Source of the DNA: an uncultured Collinsella sp.
GTDB lineage: Bacteria; Actinomycetota; Coriobacteriia; Coriobacteriales; Coriobacteriaceae
Assembly: GCA_900545875.1 (NCBI GenBank)
Contig: URAQ01000054.1
Span: 1-9,126 of the forward strand
Direction: 5' to 3'
Length of the DNA: 9,126 nt
Position 1 is the stretch's first letter; every line of letters starts with the position of its first letter. This document shows, in pieces, positions 1-7,328 of the stretch. Under the pieces are notes generated by a model. It worked only from the letters and a program-made list of their open reading frames with translations, did not search any database and was not told the DNA's origin. The position numbers and the translations under genes were made by a program.

Positions 1-1743
1 CGCACGCTGCGCGCGCTTGACTATGCGATTTTGGTTGTGGGTGCCAACGACGGCGTGCAGGGACACACCGAAACCCTGTGGCGCCTGCTTGCACGTTATG
101 ACATCCCGACATTCATCTTCATCAACAAAATCGATTTGGAGAATCCCGGCCGCGATGTTTTGCTGGCACAACTTGGGCAACGTCTCTCCGAGGGCTGCCT
201 GGATGCCGGCGAACTGCTGGCGGGCGGGGCCGTTCAGGAGGACGCTGCCGCGTTAGACGAAGAAGCGCTCGAGGAGTTTCTTGAGGCGGGTGAGCTTTCC
301 GTCGCGACGCTGTCGCGCATGGTTGCCGAGCGCAAGCTCTTTCCTTGCTTTGCCGGATCGGCGCTCAAGGACCAAGGCGTGGACGAACTGCTGGATGGCA
401 TATGCGCGCTGATGCGCGAACAGGCATGGCACCCGGAGTTTGCCGCGCGCGTCTATCGTGTCAGCCGCGGGGATCGCGGTGAGCGCTTGGCATGGGTTAA
501 AGTGACCGGCGGCACGCTGCATGCCAAGCAGATGATTGCCGGACGTTCCGGTGCCGAGGCATGGGAGCAGAAGGTCGATCAGGTACGCATCTATAACGGC
601 GAGAAGTATGAGCTTGCCCAAGAAGTTGCTGCTGGCGGTATTTGTGCCGTGACGGGCCTTGCGCACGTTCGCCCGGGGGATGCCCTGGGCGCGGAGCCTG
701 CGGGCGATGCGCCCGTCATTGCGCCGGTCCTCACCTATACGGTGCTTCCGGGCGAACACGATGTCCATGCGGTGTTCAAAGCGCTGACTGAGTTGGCGGA
801 CGAGGATCCCATGCTCGGCGTAAGCTGGAATACGCATCTTGAGCAGATTCATTTGCAGTTGATGGGCGCCGTGCAACTCGAGGTCGTGCAGCGGGTGCTG
901 GGCGATCGCTTTGGCCTTTCGATTGATTTTGAGTCTGGCGGCATTCTCTATAAGGAGACTATTTCGCAGCCGGTCGAGGGCGTGGGCCACTTTGAGCCAC
1001 TGCGCCACTATGCCGAGGTGCATCTACGCCTGGAGCCGTTGCCAGCGGGTTCGGGCGTGCAGTTTGGCACCGTGACCTCGACCGACGAGCTCGATCTTAA
1101 CTGGCAGCGTTTGGCGCTCACCAACGCCATGGAGCGCGATCACCTGGGCGTGCTGACCGGCTCGCCCATCACCGATGCGCGCATTACGCTTACGGGCGGC
1201 CGTGCGCATGCCAAACACACCGAGGGCGGCGATTTTCGCCAGGCCACGTACCGCGCGATTCGCCAGGGTTTGATGCAGGCGCGTGAGGCCGGCGCGGCGG
1301 TGCTGTTGGAGCCGTGGTGCCGCTTTGAGCTCGAGGTGCCGGGGGAGTGCGTGGGCCGGGCGCTCTCGGATGCCACGCGCATGGGTGCCGAGTACGAGCC
1401 GCCGACGATAACAGGCGACCGGGCGAAGCTTGCGGGTCGCGTGCCGGCATCCGAAGTGCAGGATTATGCGCTGGAGGTGGCTGCCTACACGAGCGGTCGC
1501 GGTCATCTGTACCTGGAGTTCGCCGGCTATTCGGCTTGCCATGATGCCGAGCGCGTAATCGAGACGGCCGCCTATGAGCCCGAGGCCGATCTGCCCAACA
1601 CGCCCGACTCGGTCTTTTGCTCTCACGGCGCCGGTTACACGGTCAAATGGTACGACGTCCCCGAGGCAGCCCACGTAAAGGTCGATCCCTCCACCTTCCG
1701 CCCCTGGCGAGCAGCAGACGCAGAGTTCTTCTGCCATAGGTGA
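1..1743 (+). CDS. Tet(M)-like translational GTPase (ribosomal-protection/EF-G family), 5' truncated by the window
   Basis: Partial: the frame is open from base 1 and ends at TGA 1741-1743, giving 580 visible residues. Compared with Tet(M) (~639 aa), about 85 N-terminal residues are outside the window, including the P-loop, switch I and DxxG. Seen: the G4 motif NKID at visible residues 42-45 and G5-like GSAL at 119-122. Next come the beta-barrel domain II (about 145-235), the EF-G domain III-like stretch (about 240-320), and domains IV and V. Domain IV reads HAKHTEGGDF at 403-412, where Tet(M) has its YSPVST loop. The tail carries NTPDSVFCSHGAG followed by VKW, which I associate with a chromosomal 'translation factor GTPase' group rather than proven resistance proteins. 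Family role: GTP-dependent binding to the ribosomal A site in the cytoplasm. Tetracycline resistance is not supported by the sequence. The stop codon lies inside an imperfect hairpin. Confidence 0.85.
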   Translation, partial: RTLRALDYAILVVGANDGVQGHTETLWRLLARYDIPTFIFINKIDLENPGRDVLLAQLGQRLSEGCLDAGELLAGGAVQEDAAALDEEALEEFLEAGELSVATLSRMVAERKLFPCFAGSALKDQGVDELLDGICALMREQAWHPEFAARVYRVSRGDRGERLAWVKVTGGTLHAKQMIAGRSGAEAWEQKVDQVRIYNGEKYELAQEVAAGGICAVTGLAHVRPGDALGAEPAGDAPVIAPVLTYTVLPGEHDVHAVFKALTELADEDPMLGVSWNTHLEQIHLQLMGAVQLEVVQRVLGDRFGLSIDFESGGILYKETISQPVEGVGHFEPLRHYAEVHLRLEPLPAGSGVQFGTVTSTDELDLNWQRLALTNAMERDHLGVLTGSPITDARITLTGGRAHAKHTEGGDFRQATYRAIRQGLMQAREAGAAVLLEPWCRFELEVPGECVGRALSDATRMGAEYEPPTITGDRAKLAGRVPASEVQDYALEVAAYTSGRGHLYLEFAGYSACHDAERVIETAAYEPEADLPNTPDSVFCSHGAGYTVKWYDVPEAAHVKVDPSTFRPWRAADAEFFCHR

Positions 1744-1767
1744 TAGAAGGGCGGCCTCTTTGTCACC
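1739..1767 (+). terminator. Imperfect hairpin overlapping the stop codon of the GTPase gene
   Basis: Bases 1739-1747 pair with 1759-1767: GGTGATAGA against TCTTTGTCACC-type sequence, nine pairs of which two are G-T. After a one-base bulge, 1748-1750 pair with 1755-1757 around a GCGG loop. The TGA stop is in the left arm. No T-run follows, so as an intrinsic terminator it would be weak. The right arm CTTTGTCAC is shared with the perfect hairpin at 5465-5497, so it may be a decayed copy of the same dispersed element. Confidence 0.35.
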
Positions 1768-1771
1768 TGCT

Positions 1772-1803
1772 GTTGGTATAACTCGGTATAAGTTGGTATA
1801 ACT
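1772..1803 (+). repeat. Three GGTATAA repeats at exact 10-bp spacing upstream of the AAA ATPase gene
   Basis: GGTATAA occurs at 1775-1781, 1785-1791 and 1795-1801. The outer copies extend to an identical 12-mer, GTTGGTATAACT, at 1772-1783 and 1792-1803. Ten-base spacing puts the copies on one face of the helix, which suggests a multi-site operator. The repeats also supply candidate -10 boxes: TTGGTA at 1773-1778 and TATAAC at 1797-1802 are 18 bp apart and could form a promoter for the gene starting at 1837. This is pattern-based inference; no regulator gene is adjacent. Confidence 0.4.
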
Positions 1804-1824
1804 ATAGGCAGCGTTTGCCAATCC

Positions 1825-1831
1825 GAGGAGG
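1825..1831 (+). promoter_or_regulatory. Ribosome binding site of the AAA ATPase gene
   Basis: GAGGAGG lies five bases before the ATG at 1837. It is a strong Shine-Dalgarno match and fixes that start. Confidence 0.8.
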
Positions 1832-1836
1832 CCGAC

Positions 1837-2955
1837 ATGAATCCAAATCCCTTTAAGCCCACGGCTGGCAAGCGGCCTCCGATACTCATCGGCCGCGAGT
1901 CGGTCATCGAAGATTTCGAGGAAGGGCTCGATAACGGCGCCGGAGCGCCGGGCAGGCTCATGCTCATTACGGGAAACCGTGGCTGCGGCAAGACGGTTCT
2001 CCTGCGGGAGCTGCAACGTCTGGCCAGCGAGCGCGGATGGGCGGTTGTCTCCGATTCCGCTTCTCTTGGCTTATGTGATCGCTTGGCCGACGCGCTTCGC
2101 TCGAATAGGCCCGTTGTGACGTCAATGGAATTCGGTTCGTCGTTTGGCCGGATGTCGGTCGAGGCGGCGCGAGCAAAGGGCGAAACGTTGCGAGGGCTGG
2201 TCAACGAGCGCCTTAAGAAGCTCGGTCCAGGTAAGGGCATACTGTTTGCGATTGACGAGGCGCAATCTGCGTCTATCGAGGAACTAGCGGCTCTTGCCGT
2301 TCTCTATCAGCAGGTGCTCGGAGACCAGGATGCCACGGGATTGCCCGATAGCGACCAGCGCGGTCTTGCGCTGGTGTTCGCAGGCTTACCCAGTATGGTT
2401 GACGATCTGCTCGAAGAGCCGAGCGTGACGTTTTTGCGGCGTGCCCAGCAGCGTACGCTGGGGGCGATATCCTTGCCCAAGGTGCGTGATTCATATATCC
2501 AGACGGTCAAAGACGCTGGTCTTTACGTTGACACGGAGACGGCGGACCTTGCGGCACACAGGAGCATGGGGCATCCCTATATGGTTCAGCTGGTGGGCTA
2601 TTACATGTGGCGCTCTGCTGTCCGGCGTGGCTCGCAAGTCATCGAAAGGCACGATGTCGAGGATGGCCATGCGGATGCCGTCTCCGAGTTCTACGAAGCG
2701 GTTGACGCGCCCCTGTATTACGGGCTGCGCAGTCCACAGCGCCTCTTTATCGAGGCCATGGCGGTTGACGAGGACAAACCGACGCGCATGGCGGATATCA
2801 TTGAGCGCTGTGATCGTACCCAGAGCTGGGCGAGTAAATACCGCGCAAGCCTGATTCGCGAGCGCGTCATCGAGGCTGCCGGATACGGTCTCGTCCGGTT
2901 TACTGTGCCCATGCTGGGCGAGTACATCCGCGACCGCGTTTTATGGCATAAGTAG
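1837..2955 (+). CDS. AAA ATPase, Orc1/Cdc6-like (AAA_16-type) ATP-binding protein
   Basis: 372 aa, complete, ATG start with a strong ribosome binding site, TAG stop. An N-terminal IGRE box (residues 18-21) is typical of Orc1/STAND-type AAA proteins. Walker A is GNRGCGKT at 46-53. Walker B is GILFAIDEAQ at 134-143, with D140 and E141 as the Mg and catalytic acids. A sensor-1-like LALVFAGLP is at 177-185, and R201/R202 are possible arginine-finger candidates. The C-terminal ~75 residues (from about 297) resemble a winged helix, so nucleic-acid or partner binding is plausible. There is no signal peptide or membrane segment, so it is cytoplasmic. It ends one base before the first possible start of the UvrA-like gene, which implies co-transcription. 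The exact role of this family is not known to me; ATP-driven handling of DNA or protein is the cautious call. Confidence 0.85.
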   Translation: MNPNPFKPTAGKRPPILIGRESVIEDFEEGLDNGAGAPGRLMLITGNRGCGKTVLLRELQRLASERGWAVVSDSASLGLCDRLADALRSNRPVVTSMEFGSSFGRMSVEAARAKGETLRGLVNERLKKLGPGKGILFAIDEAQSASIEELAALAVLYQQVLGDQDATGLPDSDQRGLALVFAGLPSMVDDLLEEPSVTFLRRAQQRTLGAISLPKVRDSYIQTVKDAGLYVDTETADLAAHRSMGHPYMVQLVGYYMWRSAVRRGSQVIERHDVEDGHADAVSEFYEAVDAPLYYGLRSPQRLFIEAMAVDEDKPTRMADIIERCDRTQSWASKYRASLIRERVIEAAGYGLVRFTVPMLGEYIRDRVLWHK

Positions 2956-2980
2956 GGTGATAAAGGTGACAGAACAGAAG

Positions 2981-5461
2981 ATGAGCCCGCAGGCTATCGA
3001 GGTGCGTGGCGCACGTGTACACAACCTTAAGGACATCGATATCGATATTCCACTGGGAAAGCTCGTGGGTATTGCCGGCGTGTCGGGTTCGGGCAAGAGT
3101 TCGCTGGCGCTGGGAGTTCTTTATGCCGAGGGCTCGCGCCGCTATCTGGAGGCGCTCAGCACCTATACCCGCCGTCGTCTGACGCAGGCCGAGCACGCCC
3201 AGGTGGACGAGGTGCTGCATGTGCCGGCGGCACTCGCATTGCACCAGCGCCCCAGCGTACCGGGCGTGCGCTCGACCTTTGGCACCATGACCGAGCTCAA
3301 CAATAGTCTGCGTCTGCTCTTTAGCCGTTGCGCCCATCACGTGTGCCCGCACTGCGGGGAGCGTGTGGAGCCGAGCCTTAACGTGGCTGCGGGCCTGTCG
3401 CTCACGTGCCCTGCGTGCGGTCGCGAGTTCTACGCGCCGAGTGCCGAGGATTTGGCTTTCAATAGCGGCGGTGCATGCCCCACCTGTGGCGGCACCGGTG
3501 TCATGCGCGAGGTGGACGAGGCGAGCCTGGTGCCCGACGAGTCAAAGACTATCAACGAGGGTGCGGTGCTTCCCTGGGGTACGCTCATGTGGGATTTGAT
3601 GAAGCAGGTCGCCGGCGAGATGGGCGTGCGCACCGACGTGCCGTTTAACCAGCTCACGCCTCAAGAGCGCGACATCGTGTTTCATGGTCCGGCGGTTAAG
3701 AAGCACATCCTCTACGTGCCCAAAAACGGCGAGGGCGCTACGCCACTCGACTTTACCTATTACAACGCCGTCTATACCGTCGAGAATGCGCTCGCCAAGG
3801 TCAAGGACGATAAGGGCTTAAAACGCGTTGCGCGCTTTTTGCGCGAGGGCCCATGCCGCGATTGCGGCGGCATGCGTCTCTCCGAGGCTGCGCGCCAGCC
3901 CCAGGTGCGCGGTATCAATCTGGCGCAGGCGGCGGCTATGACGCTGGGCGAGGCGATTGAGTGGGTGCGCGGGGTGCCCGCATTCTTGCCGCCCGAGATG
4001 CGGCCCATGGCGACGGATATCTGCGATTCGTTTTTGAGCGCGGCCTGTCGTCTGGTCGACTTGGGTCTCGATTACCTTTCACTCGACCGCGCCGGCGCCA
4101 CGCTTTCCACGGGTGAGCGCCAACGCGTGCAGCTTGCTCGCGTGGTGCGTAACCGATCGACAGGCGTGCTTTATGTGCTGGACGAGCCTTCGATCGGCTT
4201 GCATCCTGCCAATGTCGACGGCCTGGTAGGCGTGATGCGAGATCTGGTGGATGACGGTAACACCGTGGTTGTTGTCGACCACGACACGCGCGTGCTGGCG
4301 GAAGCCGACTATCTGGTCGAGATGGGCCCCGTTGCCGGAGCAGGCGGCGGCAATGTGATCGCCGCTGGTACGGTGGACGAGGTTGAGCAATCGCAGGGCA
4401 GTCGCATCGCGCCGTTTTTGCGCGCCGAGCCTAAGCGCTTGCGTCCGCAGGTGACTGACGAGGAAATGTTCGACCAGGGCCACATCCGCATGGCAACCGA
4501 TGCCATCCATACCGTCAAGCCGCTCGAAGTCGATATCCCGCGCGGCCGTCTTGTCGCGGTGACAGGCGTTTCGGGCTCGGGCAAGACGACGTTGGTGCTC
4601 GAGACGCTCATTCCGGCGCTTAAGGCCCGGGCAGCTAGCGAGCGCCTGCCAAGACATGTGCGTTGGGTCGATGCCGAAGGCATTGCTCGCGCAAACCTGA
4701 TCGACGCCACGCCCATCGGCGCCAACGTGCGCTCGACGGTCGCAACCTATGCCGACATCCATGATGAGCTGCGCCGCGCCTTCGCCCGTACGCCCGAAGC
4801 CAAGGCAGCCGGCTACAAGGCAGGTGCCTTTAGCTACAACACTGGCACTCTGCGCTGCCCTACGTGCGATGGCACGGGCTCGATATCGCTCGACGTGCAG
4901 TTTCTGCCCGACGTCGAGATCGTCTGCCCGGCGTGTCGCGGTTCGCGTTATGCAGACACGGCTTCGCATATCCATCGCGAGGGCAAGGACGGGAGCCTGC
5001 TTACGTTGCCGCAGCTCATGGACATGAGTGTGGATGAGGCGCTCGACGCCACGGTGGGACTCAAGAAGGTTCAGGCGCGCTTGCAGACCTTACACGACCT
5101 GGGCTTGGGCTATCTCACCTTGGGTGAGCCCACACCGGCGCTTTCGGGCGGTGAGGCACAGCGCCTTAAGCTCGCGAGCGAGATGGGCCGCGTGCAGGAC
5201 GACGCCGTATTCGTATTCGACGAGCCCACGATCGGACTACATCCGCTCGATGTCCAGGTGCTGTTGAACGTGTTTGACGGCCTCGTTGCCAAGGGCGCCA
5301 CAGTTATCGTGATCGAGCATGACCTCGACCTTATCCGTAACGCCGATTACGTGATTGACATGGGCCCAGGCGGTGGCGACGCCGGCGGGCAAATCGTCTG
5401 CGCCGGCACGCCGGGCGACATCGCAGTTTGCTCCGCAAGCATTACCGGTCGCTACCTATAA
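2981..5461 (+). CDS. UvrA-like excinuclease ATPase lacking the UvrB-binding domain (class II UvrA)
   Basis: 826 aa from ATG 2981, which has AAGGTGA 11 bases upstream. In-frame GTG codons at 2957 and 2966 are alternatives that add 8 or 5 residues. Two ABC halves are complete. Half one: Walker A GVSGSGKS 33-40, signature LSTGE 375-379, Walker B D401/E402, His 434. Half two: GVSGSGKT 529-536, LSGGE 721-725, D747/E748, His 780. Zinc-type Cys pairs are at 122/125, 143/146, 166/169, 292/295, and in the C-terminal module at 626/629 and 649/652. In E. coli UvrA well over 100 residues, including the UvrB-binding domain, separate the positions equivalent to C125 and C143; here there are 17. The insertion domain (about 190-290) is kept. 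Canonical UvrA is ~940 aa. Family knowledge: UvrA2/DrrC-type proteins bind damaged or drug-bound DNA and are linked to tolerance of DNA-binding compounds. It is probably co-expressed with the AAA ATPase. Confidence 0.9.
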   Translation: MSPQAIEVRGARVHNLKDIDIDIPLGKLVGIAGVSGSGKSSLALGVLYAEGSRRYLEALSTYTRRRLTQAEHAQVDEVLHVPAALALHQRPSVPGVRSTFGTMTELNNSLRLLFSRCAHHVCPHCGERVEPSLNVAAGLSLTCPACGREFYAPSAEDLAFNSGGACPTCGGTGVMREVDEASLVPDESKTINEGAVLPWGTLMWDLMKQVAGEMGVRTDVPFNQLTPQERDIVFHGPAVKKHILYVPKNGEGATPLDFTYYNAVYTVENALAKVKDDKGLKRVARFLREGPCRDCGGMRLSEAARQPQVRGINLAQAAAMTLGEAIEWVRGVPAFLPPEMRPMATDICDSFLSAACRLVDLGLDYLSLDRAGATLSTGERQRVQLARVVRNRSTGVLYVLDEPSIGLHPANVDGLVGVMRDLVDDGNTVVVVDHDTRVLAEADYLVEMGPVAGAGGGNVIAAGTVDEVEQSQGSRIAPFLRAEPKRLRPQVTDEEMFDQGHIRMATDAIHTVKPLEVDIPRGRLVAVTGVSGSGKTTLVLETLIPALKARAASERLPRHVRWVDAEGIARANLIDATPIGANVRSTVATYADIHDELRRAFARTPEAKAAGYKAGAFSYNTGTLRCPTCDGTGSISLDVQFLPDVEIVCPACRGSRYADTASHIHREGKDGSLLTLPQLMDMSVDEALDATVGLKKVQARLQTLHDLGLGYLTLGEPTPALSGGEAQRLKLASEMGRVQDDAVFVFDEPTIGLHPLDVQVLLNVFDGLVAKGATVIVIEHDLDLIRNADYVIDMGPGGGDAGGQIVCAGTPGDIAVCSASITGRYL

Positions 5462-5464
5462 TCG

Positions 5465-5497
5465 AATGTGACAAAGGGACAGCTCCTTTGTCACATT
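5465..5497. terminator. Perfect 13-bp hairpin between convergent genes
   Basis: AATGTGACAAAGG (5465-5477) and its exact reverse complement (5485-5497) enclose a 7-base loop, four bases after the TAA of the UvrA-like gene. On the minus strand the right arm contains the TGA stop of trmL (5491-5493). The position between convergent genes suggests a bidirectional transcription stop, but there is no long T-run on either side. The arm sequence looks like a dispersed repeat; a related half occurs at 1759-1766. Confidence 0.6.
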
Positions 5498-6090
5498 CCT
5501 GGAAAGGCTGTCTGGCGCAAGGCTTCGTAGAGGACGATGGCGGCGCTGTTGGAGAGGTTGAGTGCGCTGATGCGGTAGTCGTCCGGGTTGACGAAGTTGC
5601 CGCAGATGTCCTGTTGAAGGATGGCCTCGTGGCTGTCCTCGGTATGTCCGAGCGATTCCTCGTGGGCTTCCCAAGCCTCGGCGTTATCGAGTGAGTCACA
5701 ATCGCGCAGCATGGGGATACGCTCGCAACGCTCGGGCGCCGCGGCAAGCAGTGGCTCGGGAATGCCCGAGCTCTCGCTGCCAAAGACCAAGTAGTCACCA
5801 TCGCGGTAGGTGCTTTGCGCATAGGTTCTGCGCGCCTTTTTGGTCAGCAGATGCAGGCGCTCGTCGGCAGGGGAGAGGCCGTTGCGCGCAAGGAAATCCT
5901 CCCAGCCGGCATAGGTCGTCAAGTCCAAGTTTTGCCAGTAGCCCAGTCCGGCACGACGCACCGTCTTGTCGTCGAGCGAAAACCCCAGCGGCTCCACCAG
6001 ATGCAGACGGGCGCCGGTGACCACGCAGGTACGGCCGATATTTCCGGTATTGGCCGGAATTTCGGGTGCATACAGCACGATATTGAACAT
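5491..6090 (-). CDS. trmL: tRNA (cytidine/uridine(34)-2'-O)-methyltransferase TrmL, with an internal insertion
   Basis: 199 aa, ATG at 6090, TGA at 5491-5493. The enzyme uses S-adenosylmethionine to methylate the ribose of the wobble nucleotide in tRNA-Leu species and acts in the cytoplasm as a SPOUT (knotted) dimer. Seen: N-terminal NIVLYAPEIPANTGNIGR (3-20), HLVEPLGF (30-37), DDKTVRRAGLGYW (40-52), the SAM-site FGSESSGIPE (103-112), and the C-terminal knot motif LNLSNSAAIVLYEALRQ (177-193). E. coli TrmL is 157 aa. The excess lies between IPM (125-127) and LNLSN: 49 residues against about 6. That segment is acidic and contains several His residues. AAGGAG at 6095-6100 supports this start, so the longer open frame reaching 6486 is an artefact of overlap with the next gene. 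A strong terminator sits just upstream. Confidence 0.92.
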   Translation of the reverse strand: MFNIVLYAPEIPANTGNIGRTCVVTGARLHLVEPLGFSLDDKTVRRAGLGYWQNLDLTTYAGWEDFLARNGLSPADERLHLLTKKARRTYAQSTYRDGDYLVFGSESSGIPEPLLAAAPERCERIPMLRDCDSLDNAEAWEAHEESLGHTEDSHEAILQQDICGNFVNPDDYRISALNLSNSAAIVLYEALRQTAFPGM

Positions 6091-6094
6091 GAAT

Positions 6095-6100
6095 CTCCTT
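6095..6100 (-). promoter_or_regulatory. Ribosome binding site of trmL
   Basis: Minus-strand AAGGAG lies four bases before the ATG at 6090. It decides the start against several hundred bases of open frame upstream. Confidence 0.75.
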
Positions 6101-6110
6101 GGCTCAGAAC

Positions 6111-6146
6111 GAAAAACCACCACGAAGGGCACCTTCGTGGTGGTTT
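6111..6146 (-). terminator. Strong intrinsic terminator after the CobW-family gene
   Basis: A perfect 15-bp stem (6114-6128 with 6132-6146) closes a 3-base loop. Read on the minus strand it is followed by TTTTT (6116-6112). It lies about 40 bases after the CobW gene stop. The end of its T-run is only 22 bases from the trmL ATG, so it may act as a partial terminator controlling read-through into trmL. Confidence 0.85.
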
Positions 6147-6185
6147 GGCGGTTGCGTAGGCGGAAAAATGCCCGCTTGGATAAAC

Positions 6186-7316
6186 CTAGGCGCGGTGCCA
6201 GTCGGTCAGGCAGGCATCGAGGGAGGCGATGAGCGCATCCTTGTCCATGTGACGGCCGATGATGCACAGGCTCGTCATGCGGTCGCCCGTCTCGTCGTCC
6301 CAAATCTGCATGATCTCGGGGTTCTCGTCGATGATCTTCTGCTTCTCGCCCTCGGGCGCAGAGTCGACAAACAGGCCGTTCTCCATCAGGCGCATCTGGT
6401 GGCCGGCCTGCTCGAACATGTAGCACATGTCCGGATCGCCGGTCTGCCACAGCGGACCCTTGACGCGGATGACCTCGTCGGGCCACTCCTGCTCAACAAA
6501 ATCGGTGAACTTCTGCAGGTCAAACGGCTTGCGGCGAGAGTACACAAAGGTCTCGATGTCGTACTCCAGCACCTCGGGGTCGTCGTGCTCCTCGGGATGC
6601 TCCATGGCCTCGATCCAGGCGGCGGAGTTGTAGGCGCGCATAAAGTCGAAGCGGTCAGTATCGAGCAGCTCCTCCATGGGGACCTCGCCGTTTTGGGCCT
6701 CGACGATCACGGCGTCTTTCTGCAGGCTGCGCACGATGGCCTTGAGCTCGGCGATCTGCTCAGGGCTCACGGTATCGGTCTTGTTGAGGATCAGCGTGGA
6801 GCAAAACTCGATTTGCTGGATGAGCAGGCTCTCGATGTCGTCCTCGTCGATATCCTCAGCCAGCAGGTCGCGGCCGCCGTTGAACTCGTCGTACATGCGG
6901 GCGCAGTCGACCACGGCCACGATGTTGTCGAGCGCGAGCTTGGGCTCGCCGCCCACCTTGGCCTCGTCGCAGAAGCTCGAGATGGTGTAGGCGATGGGGA
7001 TAGGCTCGCAAATGCCCGAAGCCTCGATGATGATGTAGTCGAAGTTGCCCGAATCGGCGATGCCCTGCAGCTGGTTGGCCAGGTCGTCCGAAAGCGTGCA
7101 GCAGATGCAGCCGTTGGTGAGCGGGATGAGGTCGTCGGTCTCGGAAAGGCCGCCGTCGGCGATAAGGCTGGCGTCGACATTGATCTCGCCGATATCGTTG
7201 ACGATCACGGCGGCGCGGATGCCGCCGTCGTTAGCGAGGATGTGGTTGAGCAGCGTGGTCTTGCCGGCACCGAGGTATCCGGTAAGCATGATGATCTTCA
7301 CGGGTTTGTTGGGCAT
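6186..7316 (-). CDS. CobW/COG0523-family GTPase (putative metal chaperone)
   Basis: 376 aa, ATG at 7316, TAG stop at 6186-6188. Members of this family are G3E P-loop GTPases that insert or deliver metals (zinc, cobalt or others) to client proteins in the cytoplasm. Seen: Walker A GYLGAGKT (13-20), the invariant metal-binding CxCC as GCICC with Cys 70, 72 and 73, EASGICEP (98-105), and the guanine-specificity NKTD (178-181). A short acidic/His stretch, EHPEEHDD (239-246), lies in the linker and may also bind metal. The C-terminal part (about 250-376) fits a CobW_C domain. Length is normal. An upstream in-frame ATG (7337) lacks a ribosome binding site, whereas GGAGG sits four bases before 7316. 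The metal cannot be told: no Zur-type operator was recognised. It follows the ArsC-like gene by 86 bp on the same strand without an evident terminator. Confidence 0.9.
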   Translation of the reverse strand: MPNKPVKIIMLTGYLGAGKTTLLNHILANDGGIRAAVIVNDIGEINVDASLIADGGLSETDDLIPLTNGCICCTLSDDLANQLQGIADSGNFDYIIIEASGICEPIPIAYTISSFCDEAKVGGEPKLALDNIVAVVDCARMYDEFNGGRDLLAEDIDEDDIESLLIQQIEFCSTLILNKTDTVSPEQIAELKAIVRSLQKDAVIVEAQNGEVPMEELLDTDRFDFMRAYNSAAWIEAMEHPEEHDDPEVLEYDIETFVYSRRKPFDLQKFTDFVEQEWPDEVIRVKGPLWQTGDPDMCYMFEQAGHQMRLMENGLFVDSAPEGEKQKIIDENPEIMQIWDDETGDRMTSLCIIGRHMDKDALIASLDACLTDWHRA

Positions 7317-7319
7317 GTG

Positions 7320-7328
7320 CCCTCCTTT
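7320..7328 (-). promoter_or_regulatory. Ribosome binding site of the CobW-family gene
   Basis: Minus-strand AAAGGAGGG ends three bases before the ATG at 7316. This very strong match selects 7316 over the in-frame ATG at 7337. Confidence 0.8.

Noticed and set aside
1..1743. Tetracycline resistance gene
   Set aside because: Family resemblance only; the domain IV loop needed for drug displacement is replaced and the C-terminal tail differs from Tet(M).
253..2240. Several long minus-strand open frames opposite the GTPase and AAA genes
   Set aside because: Low-complexity Arg/Ala/His-rich translations typical of antisense frames in high-GC DNA; the plus strand has strong domain motifs.
4079..4975. 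Minus-strand open frame of 298 codons inside the UvrA-like gene
   Set aside because: Antisense to conserved zinc-module and Walker motifs; no start signal and no motif of its own.
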